Positions 13,033 to 23,139 of a stretch of 64,000 nt of DNA are shown one piece after another. The stretch is from assembly GCF_041381155.1 (NCBI RefSeq), contig NC_091149.1, forward strand, positions 9,006,609 to 9,070,608. Direction: 5' to 3'. The position numbers and the translations under genes are program-made. The stretch is from Argopecten irradians (lineage: Eukaryota > Mollusca > Bivalvia > Pectinida > Pectinidae). A model generated the notes under the pieces. That model was not told the DNA's origin, searched no databases, and saw nothing but the letters and a program-made list of their open reading frames with translations. Each line of letters begins with the position of its first letter. Position 1 is the stretch's first letter.

Positions 13033-14165
13033 TTACACATTTTTTTTACGTAATTCAGAATAAGCAGGACACAGTAATACAAAATGCATTTCATGTTCTA
13101 CATCATTTTTGTCTAAAAAAGTAGAAAGTCTGTTGCCTCTTGGAACGTCGTTATATCGGCCTGATTCAATATGCAGAAAGTGAGCTTGCCCGCGGTATTT
13201 ACTCAATATTTGCTTAGTTTTAGAATTCAAAGATTTCTTTAAATAAAAATTGGATTTCAAAATTATCAACAAGATGTTTGTAAATTTCACATTTCGACGA
13301 AATATCAAATGCGTAACGCAATTCCTGAATAAATATTTCATGCAAGCGCTGTCAATACACTTCCAAAAAGTGTTTTTCATAAGTTACATTCTGAGTAATT
13401 CAAATATTGTTGAAACCACATCTACTTATATAATTTTTACATCATACAAACAATTTAATTTAGAATTAGGTTTTTTAATAATGAGCTCAAATAGAACATT
13501 AAAGCATGACTTTCAAATACAGTTATCTATTTTAATAGCTTTAACCAATATTTCATAACCATTATTTTACGCTGTATATGCAAAGTAAACCTACCAGTCT
13601 TAAAATACACCATAGAAATATCGACTGGGATTTTTCACATTAAAGAATAAAAGATGTACACCTTTAATCTGAGGTGCTGGGTGAAAGCCCGGGGCCCCCA
13701 TACCCTGCAACAGTAATTAAGTACACATGACACATAATACCAAATAATGATATTTTTGTTTCAACATTGAGCTTATGTTTTTTTTTCATTCTACATGTAC
13801 TATTAAGAAGATAATCTGACTTTCTTCCTTTTCCAGTACATATTAGCCTGTAGACGTTTGCTTTTTCTCGAAAACAACTATTTTGATTTCATTTATGTTA
13901 ACAGTTAAACGCCATTTTTTGCATTATTTTGCAGACAATCTAACATATTTTGTAAAGCGTTAGCATCTTCCGTAAACAAAACTGTATCGTCAGCATACAT
14001 AAGTATAAACAAATTTAAAAGTTGCAATTGATAGCTTTGACAATTGGAGTTTATCAATTCACTTTTTGTATCATTACCAAAAAGAGAATAAAGTATCGGG
14101 GACAATGATTCTCCTTGGAAGAGTCCGACATGTTAATCGAACATTGTAGATAATTTTCAGCTTAA
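13033..14165 (-). pseudogene. Decayed non-LTR (LINE) retrotransposon: RT core and C-terminal end
   Basis: On the minus strand 14129-13905 encodes reverse-transcriptase motifs: a QGESLSPILYSLF-type segment, then YADD, the catalytic aspartate motif of RT, at 13997-13986. A stop near 13905 interrupts the frame; the expected next segment (VNINEIKIVVF) is readable in another frame at 13900-13868, so a one-base shift is present. Further down, 13380-13033 keeps the typical end of mollusc LINE ORFs (a GRYNDVPR stretch, then EHEMHFVLLCPAYSELRKK). A fragment above 14130 reads like the pre-motif region in a third frame. The element is broken several times and truncated at its 5' end; it cannot be active. 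The order of the parts supports one minus-strand insertion. Confidence 0.85.
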
Positions 14166-14248
14166 TTTAGTATATGATTTTACATTATCAAAAATTGATA
14201 TTATCACTTTCAACAATCTACCCCTGATTCCACATCGCTGTAGTTTAA

Positions 14249-14351
14249 GCCAATCAGAAGCAACGTCACAGACAGCGACGCCATTTTTATGGACTGATAA
14301 AGTAAATTTTTAAGCATATGTAAATGCTCGTAACAAGCAAAATTGAATTAC
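14249..14351 (+). repeat. Dispersed repeat, copy 2
   Basis: Same-orientation match to 12637-12745, 1,612 bp downstream. The shared core includes a CAGCGACGCCATTTTT-like segment and the final GCTCGTAACAAGC. Similarity stops soon outside these limits. Confidence 0.8.
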
Positions 14352-14807
14352 TGCGTTTTAGCAAATCCATCATGTTACCTTGCATTCTCATAAAAGAACG
14401 CTTTGATTTCGCTTTAAACGACTTATATCATATTTCAGTCTCCGAGAGACCTATCCTGTTCGTCATATAATTAGTCAATGATCTGTCTCTATCAATTGGT
14501 CAGATCAGATTTATAATTAGAGTATAACCGCCAAAAATTGTCAGCAAACCATGGTTTATCTGGTACTTTCTTAGTAGAATTTTAATCATTGACAAGAGCA
14601 AGTACAAATATATACCTACTGTTCATCTGGGGTGCATTGTCTCAAAGACTATTGTTTTTCACAATGTATATAACATGTAATATAACAATAAGCAGGCAAT
14701 AAATGTACAGTTTACTGATCATCTTGGTATTTTATCATCTTCCACATGGAAGATAATTTCAACATGGTAAATATAAATAAAAAATAAGATATTATTGTTT
14801 TATTTTT
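14352..14807. other. Non-coding, AT-rich
   Basis: No exon, RNA gene or clear repeat recognised. Confidence 0.5.
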
Positions 14808-14945
14808 TTTTATTTCATAACGATGATTTTAAATTACATATACATGTACATTGCACGTTATGATAACAGCAAGCATTTTTTTCTTTATTTCATAACGATG
14901 ATTTTCAATTACATATGCATGTACAATGCACGTTATGATAACAAC
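14808..14945 (+). repeat. 75-bp tandem duplication
   Basis: The block starting CATAACGATGATTTT at 14816 repeats at 14891, ending in GCACGTTATGATAACA both times. Two copies, about 95% identical, each preceded by a T-rich run. Confidence 0.9.
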
Positions 14946-15613
14946 ATACAGATACACTGTATTTATTTGGGGACTAGTTTTTTTGAGGTTTCAAGTTTTG
15001 TTTTCGGCTCACAAACACTTCACGTTTCGAAAAAAAAAATAAAAAAAAAAAAAAAACAAAAAAAAAACATTCATCTAAGATTCTATTAAAATCTACACAA
15101 TTATCAGATATCACATTTTTGTATAAATTTTATTAAAGCTTAATGACGGAAAAAGTCGCAATTGCAAACCCAAATCATTTACTGAAATTAGAATTTCAAC
15201 TAAAACATTACGCTTTTCTTTCTTTGTTTCAAATTAACGATTTGAAAAATATCACAAATATGCTACAGTAATAAACAATGAAATTCCCAAGAAACAAAAA
15301 TTTTCAGCTAAACTTTAATTCAACCAAAAAATTAGTTACATTTATACATTAATTGAAGATAAATGATTTCTATAAAATAAAACTAAAAATAAAAAATAAA
15401 ACAAAAAACTCCTAATTATACCTTATACTTAAAGCTTGACTTTACATCGTTTGTCGTGATGTTTTTTTTTTTTTGTTTTTTTTTTCTAAATCAATAAACT
15501 AAATTCCGCCAAGATACGTAAGTGCACCAATGTCAGTTTACAACTGTTTTACTTATAAATCATATATATCTACACAAATTTGTTCGCCAATTGTCCATTT
15601 GATTCCATCTAAA
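14946..15613. other. AT-rich 3' flank of the PLAC8-like gene, with poly(A) tract
   Basis: An almost pure A tract lies at 15030-15069 and a T tract near 15463-15486. On the minus strand AATAAA reads from 15134 to 15129, about 480 bp past the PLAC8-like stop; it is a possible poly(A) signal, unproven. No coding signal. Confidence 0.4.
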
Positions 15614-15813
15614 TCATTCTCGTGCCATTCCATACGAGCTCATCGGAGCCCCTCGGATTTCATTGGCTTCTTGAACCAGCGCACAGAATGGACAGAATAA
15701 TGCGATCAACAAGTCGTTACATAACGTTCCGTCGATGCCTTTCTCCGCCCGGATCTTCCCCCGGATGTTTACAGCCGCTACAAGGTGAATCACCGGAAAT
15801 AGGTACGTCATTG
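15614..15813 (-). CDS. PLAC8-like gene, exon 2 (C-terminal half)
   Basis: Begins after the acceptor AG at 15815-15814 and ends with TGA at 15616-15614. Carries the RGKIR, Cys-Asn-Asp and CPFCALVQEANE motifs. Confidence 0.88.
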
Positions 15814-18624
15814 CTACAAATAAAAAAAAGGAGAGATATTTTTTGGGAAACCAGGGGCCTTCACACCAGAGATTCAGATAGTATACTATCTAAATCTCTG
15901 TTCACAACTTATACAGGATGAATTGAGATGACAAAGACCAATGTTTCGTTTTTGTGCCTTAAAAAGTATGAATTTTTGCAAAGAAAAACAATTGTTTCGA
16001 ACAAAGGTTCCCGTTTAAAATCTAAAAGAAAAAGCCTAGATATATATTATATGCAATCTACTAAAGTAATTGATGAATACGCAATGTATGATGTTTACCC
16101 AAGGATATCCCATTTTGGCATGTTTTGTGCATGTGGTTTCAATGAAAATGAACATGAAGATTTCAGGCTCCTCAGGCCTTTGTAAAATTCACAAAAAAAA
16201 CAATCGTAAAAAACAAACACCAAAAAACAACAGTCGTAGGGGGACAACCAGTAGTCCTTTCGATACGCAAAGTTTGAAGATTATTGGTCTGAGCATCAGC
16301 GTCAAAAACAATCTTTGATTATTATTCCACTCCACTTTAGGATGCTATTTTGGCTTGTATTGGAGCGTATTGTAAAACATTGAAGTATAACGGAAATACG
16401 ATTCTAATTAAATAAGATGACAAATAAATACATTTTTACTTGCTTAAATGGTTTGACTTAAACTCGATAGATACAATTAAACGCTACTGCATTTTCGATA
16501 CTCCAGGGGTTACTAGCACTGACGTTACATCAAAACAGAGGCAGTGATAGTGACCCCTGGAGTATCGAGGATGATGCCACTGATACGTGAATTTAAGAAA
16601 ACGAAAGTTTGTGCTACATGTTCACGATCAATGGTGAATCGATACAATACCATGTATATGTAAAAATGTACTGTGTAGTTTAGTTCATCAGTAAATCTAG
16701 ATAACGGCTGTGGAGCTGTGCAACATCTGTGAGATAGGCTATACAGGGAGATATTTGTTTTATCTATGATATGTTCTATTTTAAGATGAACTACATCTTT
16801 ATCGTGCAATGTACTGTCGGTATCCGAGATTTCTCGAACAGGGGCCAAAGTCACGTACATGTAACGGGATACGACTCTGTACATTATACGTTAGTTGACA
16901 CCGTCTCTCCTTAAGAAAGCATACATAAGAATACTATCATATTTATATATGTTAATGCGCACAATCGGAAACCTTTGACACTTTCCGTAAACGAGAAAAT
17001 ACAATCGGGGATTTCGGCAAAATACAATCGGGGATTTCGGCACTTTCCGTATATATTTGTTTTAAAGAAAGTGCCGAAGGTTTCCGAATGTACGCGCGCA
17101 TAGACGACTATAGACTTTAAAATCTAATATTTCAATTCTCACTGAAGTTGGAACCAATGAAACTACTTTAAACTTCCTCTTTCGTTTGCTCATGACCTTG
17201 GCAATATTTTATCTAGACCTACTTTTGCCTAAGAAGAGCAGTTCATTTATTTTGTTACAACAGCAACTCAATTTATCACCACATGAAATCGACCAAAGCA
17301 AGATTCAATCTTGAATAAAATAATGTGTCTCCTGTTAGTGAGTACTATATAGAGTGTCGGTATCCATCTGTCTGTTCGTCTGTTTGCTCATGATTCTTGA
17401 TTTCAAGGTAGATCATTTTATTTTATACAGTGAGGAACATCCATTACCAGACAAAAATGTTTCGGTTATTTCCAGTCGTGGCGTTTGAACAGCCGTCCGC
17501 TGGTATTTTTTCCCACATAATTGGGTGACCAAGATATTCAATACATGTACTTCCGGGTATATATTTACATTTAAAATGACAGCTGATTAATGATAACTTC
17601 AAAAGTCATTAAATCTACACATCTTTCTTTTAAAATACGCGGTCTTATCAGGTAAGGTTGTTACAGGAAGCAAACAGATTTATCTTTATACCGCTAATAA
17701 TGGATTTAACATAAAAGCCGTCCTCATAATTACGTGACGGATCATTTACTTATATCGGTGTATTAGAACTGCCGAAAAGTCAATTACACATACATAGGTA
17801 CAAAGAAAGACATGTGTAACAACATTTGCGTGCTACAGGGAAATCCTTTTTGTAGCTCCGTAAAAAACCCTAGTTTCATTTTCGTTTCAAACAAATTCTA
17901 TTCCGAAATGTATCAACATAGTTTTCTTGTAAATAAAGAAAGCAATTATTAAAATACCTTGGACAAAACAGACAGGTGTATTGTTAGTTTCGCTATATAA
18001 TGCAATACATTTTGTATACAATAAATACGTAAAATCTGTTTATTTCGCTTTGATAGATTTTCGTCCGGTACATGTATGAGGAAGCCAAATAGGGTTTACA
18101 CAGTAATAAACTGCGTTGTTAAAAAGATAACATAGACATATGAGATACATGCATATCCATTGTAGCTCGTTTACAGATCTTACGGGTCTTAAACGCAATG
18201 ACTATCCCATTGACTATGTAAAGATACCAATAATTCAACATTAGCTATAATTCATATTGCATATTTCATTGGTCAATTAATCATATAGGAGTAATTAAAG
18301 TGCGTTTCTATTGGTCAGTTATACATAGGTCTTAATAAAATCGCGTATTAATTGGTCAATTATATCGGGGTCTTAAAAAAGCTGCGTTTTCATTGTCAAT
18401 TATATCGGGGTTTTGATTAGGCCGCATTTTCATTGGTGAGTTATATAGGGATCTAAATAAGGCCGCGTTTTCATTGGTCAGTCATTCTTACCACAGCAGC
18501 AGCAGCTTTCCCCCATAGCCTCCGCATTCTTCCCGAACGTATAACAAGGCAGGATGTACGTGATGAGGCAGAGTGTGCAATTGTCCATACACCCTAGTAG
18601 TCCGTGCTGCCAGTAGGAGGACAT
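15614..18624 (-). CDS. PLAC8/cornifelin-like cysteine-rich protein, two exons, 110 aa
   Basis: Join of 18624-18492 (133 nt) and 15813-15614 (200 nt). Exon 1 ends in phase 1 at a GTAAGA donor; exon 2 follows a TTTATTTGTAG acceptor and supplies the other two bases of an Ala codon, so the frame is exact. Exon 1 has the PLAC8 start: WQHGLLGCMDNCTLCLITY, then PCYTFGKNAEAMGE and a Cys run. Exon 2 holds VNIRGKIRAEKGIDGTLC and then FCPFCALVQEANEI, the usual second half of the domain. The length fits small cornifelin-like proteins. Family members are small Cys-rich proteins tied to membranes, plant organ-size or metal handling, and epithelial differentiation; the role in molluscs is not settled. The 2,678-bp intron holds several inverted-repeat elements. 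There is no signal peptide. The gene is easy to miss because each exon is short. Confidence 0.88.
15867..15900. repeat. 34-bp near-perfect palindrome
   Basis: Two 17-nt arms with one mismatch meet at GTATAC without a loop. It lies in the PLAC8-like intron, 53 bp from the exon 2 acceptor. It could extrude as a cruciform or be the remnant of a small element. Confidence 0.85.
15901..16494. other. Intron of the PLAC8-like gene, no feature seen
   Basis: A-rich intronic DNA. Reading frames on the plus strand here have no recognisable domain, splice context or codon bias. Confidence 0.5.
16495..16568. repeat. Miniature inverted-repeat element, 74 bp
   Basis: Perfect 16-bp terminal inverted repeats, TCGATACTCCAGGGGT at 16495-16510 and its complement at 16553-16568; pairing extends to about 27 bp with two mismatches. 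A fragment of the same family (AGTAACCCCTG...TCGAGGATGA) occurs at 53630-53653. Confidence 0.85.
16956..17100. repeat. Inverted-repeat element with internal duplication
   Basis: A left arm with TCGGAAACCTTTGACACTTTC pairs with GAAAGTGCCGAAGGTTTCCGA near 17068-17088. The arm tips are TGCGC-rich. Inside, the block AATACAATCGGGGATTTCGG occurs twice in tandem. Confidence 0.75.
17101..18239. other. Intron of the PLAC8-like gene, no feature seen
   Basis: Non-coding, AT-rich; no exon, RNA or repeat recognised. Confidence 0.45.
18240..18484 (-). repeat. 41-bp tandem array of ATTGGTCA (inverted CCAAT) units
   Basis: Six diverged copies of a unit with core TTTTCATTGGTCARTTATAT are spaced 40-42 bp apart (GGTCA cores at 18271, 18313, 18354, about 18395, 18435, 18476; two are mutated). 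On the gene strand each core reads TGACCAAT, a CCAAT box joined to a TGACC half-site. The last copy runs to within a few bases of the exon 1 splice donor. It may be an intronic regulatory array or only an expanded repeat. Confidence 0.8.
18492..18624 (-). CDS. PLAC8-like gene, exon 1 (N-terminal half)
   Basis: From ATG (18624) to the donor at 18491-18490 (G|GTAAGA). It encodes 44 residues plus one base, ending in four cysteines typical of the PLAC8 Cys block. Confidence 0.87.
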
Positions 18625-19080
18625 GACGGTCAGTTGTGGTCAGTTATGGTCAGTTCGGAGACTTGTGACTGGTCAGAAATATTCCGGACTCTGTTAAATC
18701 TTCTCCGGACACAGTAGACCAATGTAAGTTCAGTTGAGATGAAAAGACCGGTCAATATACTGGACACATCTGGTCACTGTTTAGTTGATAGTAGCTGGTC
18801 AAATCCACGCCGGACAGTGTCACATTACAGAGTGGTCAGTTTACAAGGTTCCGTTGGTTTAGCAGGGGTTGCCTTGACGGACAGCACCGAAAGGTCACTG
18901 ACTATACAACTGTCCCGTGGGTGAGGGTATGTCTGGATACAAGTCCCGTCCCAGACAAAATCACTGTTACAACAGGTACAGGAAATAATAACAAACACAC
19001 AACTGACACACTTACGGTGTATACACGTGTACTCATAACAGTCACGAGGAACAGCTGTCACATGGTCAGTAGTCACGTGG
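18625..19080 (-). promoter_or_regulatory. GGTCA-rich 5' region of the PLAC8-like gene
   Basis: GGTCA occurs on the plus strand (TGACC on the gene strand) at 18628, 18638, 18648, 18671, 18750, 18772, 18797, 18834, 18893 and 19073, all in one orientation. The first three are exactly 10 bp apart, as 6-bp half-sites with 4-bp spacers (DR4-like). The cores match nuclear-receptor half-sites. Position just above the start codon suggests 5' UTR or promoter; regulatory function is inference. Confidence 0.45.
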
Positions 19081-20330
19081 TCTCGGTTACGTTAAACACT
19101 CACATACGTCTTACATTTTGTATAGTGAGGTTTTAGCAACAGGTGATAACGTATGTGTATAACAGTCATGGCTGGTTAGCTTGATATCTACATTATTTGA
19201 TTACTTACAACTATATATACCTTTAATATACATGTTAGGTTAAGCTGACAATACTTTGTCATGCAAGAACAACAGAAGTATATGAAGTATATTGCCCGTT
19301 TTACTTATACGGCATTGTGAGATAAAAATGAAGGACTATAGCGTTGATGAAACATTAATATAAACAAAGGTCAGGTGGGGCTACAATATATCTACAATCA
19401 ATAAATTCCAATGTTACGTTGCAAATTATCAGGTATTAGACTCTAATTCATGTATGCTGTATACATTCCTCCAATGTACGTAAAAAACTAATATAGTCTT
19501 TCGTCAGCCATACACGGACGTATTCCGCTAAACTTGCCTACATACATATGTATTAAGCGTGTATTTTTAGATTGCTTTTTATATATTCGATTCTTTTCTG
19601 TTGTTCTTTTTTTTACCCATGCAAATCATATAATACTAATGTATGTGTAGGGTAAGCGGACAAACCCGGAAGCATATATCTAACTTGTAATAACATAATC
19701 TGATTTGCTATCTAAAATACCTAGATAAGGTGAGGCACACTCGTCAAACAATAATGTGCCTGGTCGTTGTTCTGTAGCTAAGATGTATAATATTTGTCAA
19801 TTTGCTATTTTACCATACCATCATAATATATACATATAGTATCATACTCCATTGAAAAAGATCGAATTAATTAAAAAAATATATATTCCTGGTATAAATG
19901 ATTTGTGTTGAACGGGTACCCTCCTGTGAGAGGGCATAGTTGTGTATGTTTGTCTTCTATTTTTTTCTAATTATACACGTTTTTAACCCTTTGATTGATT
20001 TATTATAATTTCATACAATTAGTGTTCGATTGATGCCTTAAATGTATTACATAATATGCATATCAATAATCATTACAACAGTGTCTAAACTCCACTACGC
20101 TCTGAGTATCAAACCGCCACCTAGTGTAGGCTGATTACATCGGTAACAGACGATGAATAAACATTTTTACTTAACAGAGGTGACCTGACCGACCTCGATA
20201 TTATCATACAATGAAGTTTCTCATCAGCATGTGAGGTTTGTGACTAATAGGGATGCTGAACTTAATATCACGTGTGCAAGTTGCATTCATTAAAGTGTTT
20301 GATTGATTTCATAATATTGTCCACGAGAAA
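19081..20330. other. Non-coding, no feature seen
   Basis: AT-rich DNA with a small hairpin (CCCTCCTGTGAGAGGG, about 19920). No exon or RNA gene recognised. Confidence 0.45.
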
Positions 20331-20456
20331 AATTCCGTCAGAGTGGTACAACGGTATTTTTATTCCGTCAGAGCAAAATATTGGCTACAAATTCCGTTAG
20401 AGCAAAATGTGAGAGATAAGCGACTTGAAATACCGTTGTACCACTCTGACAGAATT
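20331..20456. repeat. 126-bp miniature element with 29-bp terminal inverted repeats
   Basis: Bases 20331-20359 and 20428-20456 are reverse complements at 28 of 29 positions (core GTCAGAGTGGTACAACGG). The interior repeats the arm start (ATTCCGTYAGAGCAAAAT) twice in direct orientation. No coding capacity. Confidence 0.9.
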
Positions 20457-20699
20457 AAAAAAAACCCGATGTACCACGATTACCCCCGTGTTGTCGAGTC
20501 GACACAAAAGCGCAGTGTTCCATAGATACAGACATGCCTATCTTACATGTATAAATATGTACCTCTATATAGATCTTTAAACGTGTATGATGAATTGTAA
20601 ATATGAATAATTCTACTAATCTGTCACATGTGCATGACTTGAATAATAACTTATGATGCTCTTTAGAATTTTGTGATTTGTGAGTAAATGAAATGTTCA

Positions 20700-20890
20700 T
20701 AATATGTACTCGTAGGTATTTAATTTCGCAATTTACATGTAGAAATATTTCAGGATGTTATTGTTTTCGCAATGAATATTTCATAATTTTATATACACCA
20801 AATTGTACACAAGAGAGGCATTTTCCCGCTAAAATTCGTTCGTGTAATTACAATGAAGCGAAAATTTTCCTCTCGCGCCAATTTCCAAGT
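20700..20890 (+). repeat. Fragment of a dispersed TTTCGC/GCGAAA-rich repeat
   Basis: Scattered TTTCGC, GCGAAA and CGCAAT words recur here as at 38890-39085 and 63590-63790. Diverged; boundaries uncertain. Confidence 0.4.
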
Positions 20891-21473
20891 TTAAAGTTAT
20901 ATATTATAAAAAGTAACTATTTTGCGATATTTTTTCCTATTATGAATAATTCTCTACTGTCTACTGATCATTGACTTACAGTTTCCCATTTAAACGTGAA
21001 TTGCAAACTTGTAAAATTGGAGTTGCCTCGCTTTGTATGAACATGTACCAGTATATCTAACGCTTGAATCGCAGTTACGGGCCGAGACCTATTCATTATA
21101 TGGCAGTTCCACAGTTAATATTCGTTTCTCATGCTTATCACAAGAATATGTGCTTCATAAAAGCATCGTTTGGGATAGTTGGATTCTTCTTGGATATTTG
21201 GGTATTGAAATCGGAATTTGTTTGGTGGATGTTACAATGTACTTTCAAGGTACTCCACCTCTTACAATTAGTATTTTTTCTCTATAAAAAAATAGGAGCA
21301 GATTTTGTATTTTTCTTCAGTTACAAAATTTGTTTACATTACATCACTACGACTTTTGAAAATAAAAAATATTAAATATAATTAATTGCATCTGAAATGA
21401 AGTACTGATTGCGGATGCACCAAAACAAAACAATTTTTTTCATATTATTTTGTTTGTTTTACAATATATGTTT

Positions 21474-21599
21474 TTTTGTTGAGTTTATGAGGGTATACTG
21501 ATAATGGAGCACGTGAAAATTATGTAACCCGGCGAAGCCGGGTTACATAAAATTTACACGGGCTCCATTATCATTATACCCTCAAAACCTCAACAAAAT
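21474..21599. repeat. Nested foldback element, arms about 60 bp
   Basis: Long inverted repeat with a GGCGAAGCC turn; the inner arm TATGTAACCCGGC pairs with GCCGGGTTACATA and the outer parts include GAGGGTATA and its complement. It interrupts the TIR element around it, so it is the younger insertion. Confidence 0.85.
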
Positions 21600-21910
21600 A
21601 AACATCTATTCCTTATATTTACAGTTTTTCGAGTAAATGAATATTATGAATTCACGCGGCAGTTGCATATTTTTATTAAAAAACACACATATTTTTTTCT
21701 CTCCCGTCATCGTCAACGAATTCGATTGAACAGCTAATTGGAACCGAGCCATTCATATGTTCCCGCCAAAAGTGGGGTCATGATTCCACGTTGCTACGCC
21801 ATCAACTATTCACGTAACAATAGAATTGCCGCACTTGTTGTGCTAACATTATGCACTGATAATGATAATTCTAGAAAGCATGGTTATTGAGTCCATGTCA
21901 GTGCAAACTG

Positions 21911-21913
<3 letters not shown>

Positions 21914-21949
<36 letters not shown>
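21914..21949. repeat. (TA)n microsatellite
   Basis: About 17 uninterrupted TA dinucleotides followed by CACACG. Confidence 0.97.
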
Positions 21950-21953
<4 letters not shown>

Positions 21954-22344
21954 GATTAAGCACATGCTATTGTTTCAATGATGAGTATCGTTTTTACTTT
22001 GTCGGCGCTGGAGCATCTTTAATGAAAAATACGTGTACGGAAACAGAAGTGTCAATCATGTGAGATTTCTTGTTCACCATTTCGTGCTCATGTAATTTCA
22101 GACATCACAAAAATATTTGTTCAACCTCTTCTGGATTTATTTACTGTGAATTCCTTTATGAATTACATGTATGTATATAATGACCATGAAGAAAATAATG
22201 AAATTCATTTTTTTAATAAACACCATGACTTTTAAACAAATGCTAAAACAAATACAAAAAACCATTAAAGTACATGTATATGTGGTTTGCTTTTTTAAGC
22301 AAAGACAACAAATATCACTTGAAATTTTGGATTTTTACTTATAG

Positions 22345-22690
22345 TTAAAGTGAATAGTCGGGCAAAGAAAACCAGTCTAAATGCGTTCATTGGCCTTCCA
22401 AAAGTTCTCACATATTAATGCGACGGTCAAGGTCTGCTTACGTTTCCCAGTTCTGACCATTGAAATAAAGAAAAGGTGAAAACATTGAAAGCGAGGCTGC
22501 GTGGAAATGTAACCACGGGCATAGTCAGCCGGGAGGACGTTTTAGGATTCCTATACTTTAAATTAATTTCTACGTGCGCAGACAGATTTTGACGAGAAAG
22601 TTTATTTTTCTATTCCATAAGAAATTATTCTGGATACATTCACACCATTTTTACCGACTTTAGCCTTCCTTGCCCGACTGTTCACTTTAA
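22345..22690. mobile_element. 346-bp MITE with 21-bp TIRs ending in TTAA
   Basis: The ends TTAAAGTGAAYAGTCGGG and complement match at 20 of 21 bases. There is no reading frame of note. The element starts and ends exactly with TTAA, which could be the duplicated target site. I recall similar elements as very common in scallop DNA. Confidence 0.88.
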
Positions 22691-22719
22691 TATTTGTATT
22701 TTTCTCATCTCTGTATTGA

Positions 22720-22890
22720 ATTATAGTTGGTTACTCGAATTAATGTCCTATTGATATTCATTTGATAACGACCTCCACGTATGGATTGTGTTGCGTGTGT
22801 CAATATCTGAAAGTTTTGGAAAGCTGCGGTATAATTGTGTTGAATATTCAGTAATTGATTAATATAGAGTTCCGTATGGGTTATAATCAC
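22720..22890 (+). repeat. Diverged copy of dispersed family 2
   Basis: Resembles 34711-34870: AATTAATGTCCTATT, then TTGTGTTGCGTGTGT, then GCTGCGGTATAATTGTGTTG, in the same order. Old, with many substitutions. Confidence 0.55.
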
Positions 22891-23060
22891 GAATTAGTGT
22901 TATTTTGAGATCTATTGTCGTTATGTGTACTATAAACTAACCCATTTTTTCTTGCGATTAATTTTCGTGTGTTTTGCGATAATAACTCGTAGACCAAATC
23001 AACCAAACGCTTTAACCTCAAAAATACTTGTGCTGGATTTTTTTTTTCAAATAACTGTTG

Positions 23061-23063
<3 letters not shown>

Positions 23064-23109
<46 letters not shown>
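23064..23109. repeat. (GT)n microsatellite
   Basis: About 22 uninterrupted GT units. Confidence 0.98.
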
Positions 23110-23110
<1 letters not shown>

Positions 23111-23139
23111 AGACTGATGTGGAGAGCAATCTGAAGTGG

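Larger units (their letters stand above)
21248..22024. mobile_element. TIR element of the GATGCTCCACC family, interrupted by a nested insertion
   Basis: The left end (GTACTCCACCTCTTACAA, mutated) and right end (GTCGGCGCTGGAGCATCTTTAA, 22024) match the 365-bp element at 38368-38732, as do internal blocks (GTATTTTTCTTCAGTTACAA; a GGATGCACCAAA block; ACACGATTAAGCACATGCT). About 400 bp of extra DNA (roughly 21474-21910), including a palindromic element and a TA microsatellite, splits it. Non-autonomous. Confidence 0.75.

Noticed and set aside
13033..14165. Possible intact reverse transcriptase gene
   Set aside because: Frame changes and stops separate the motifs, and the 5' portion is absent.
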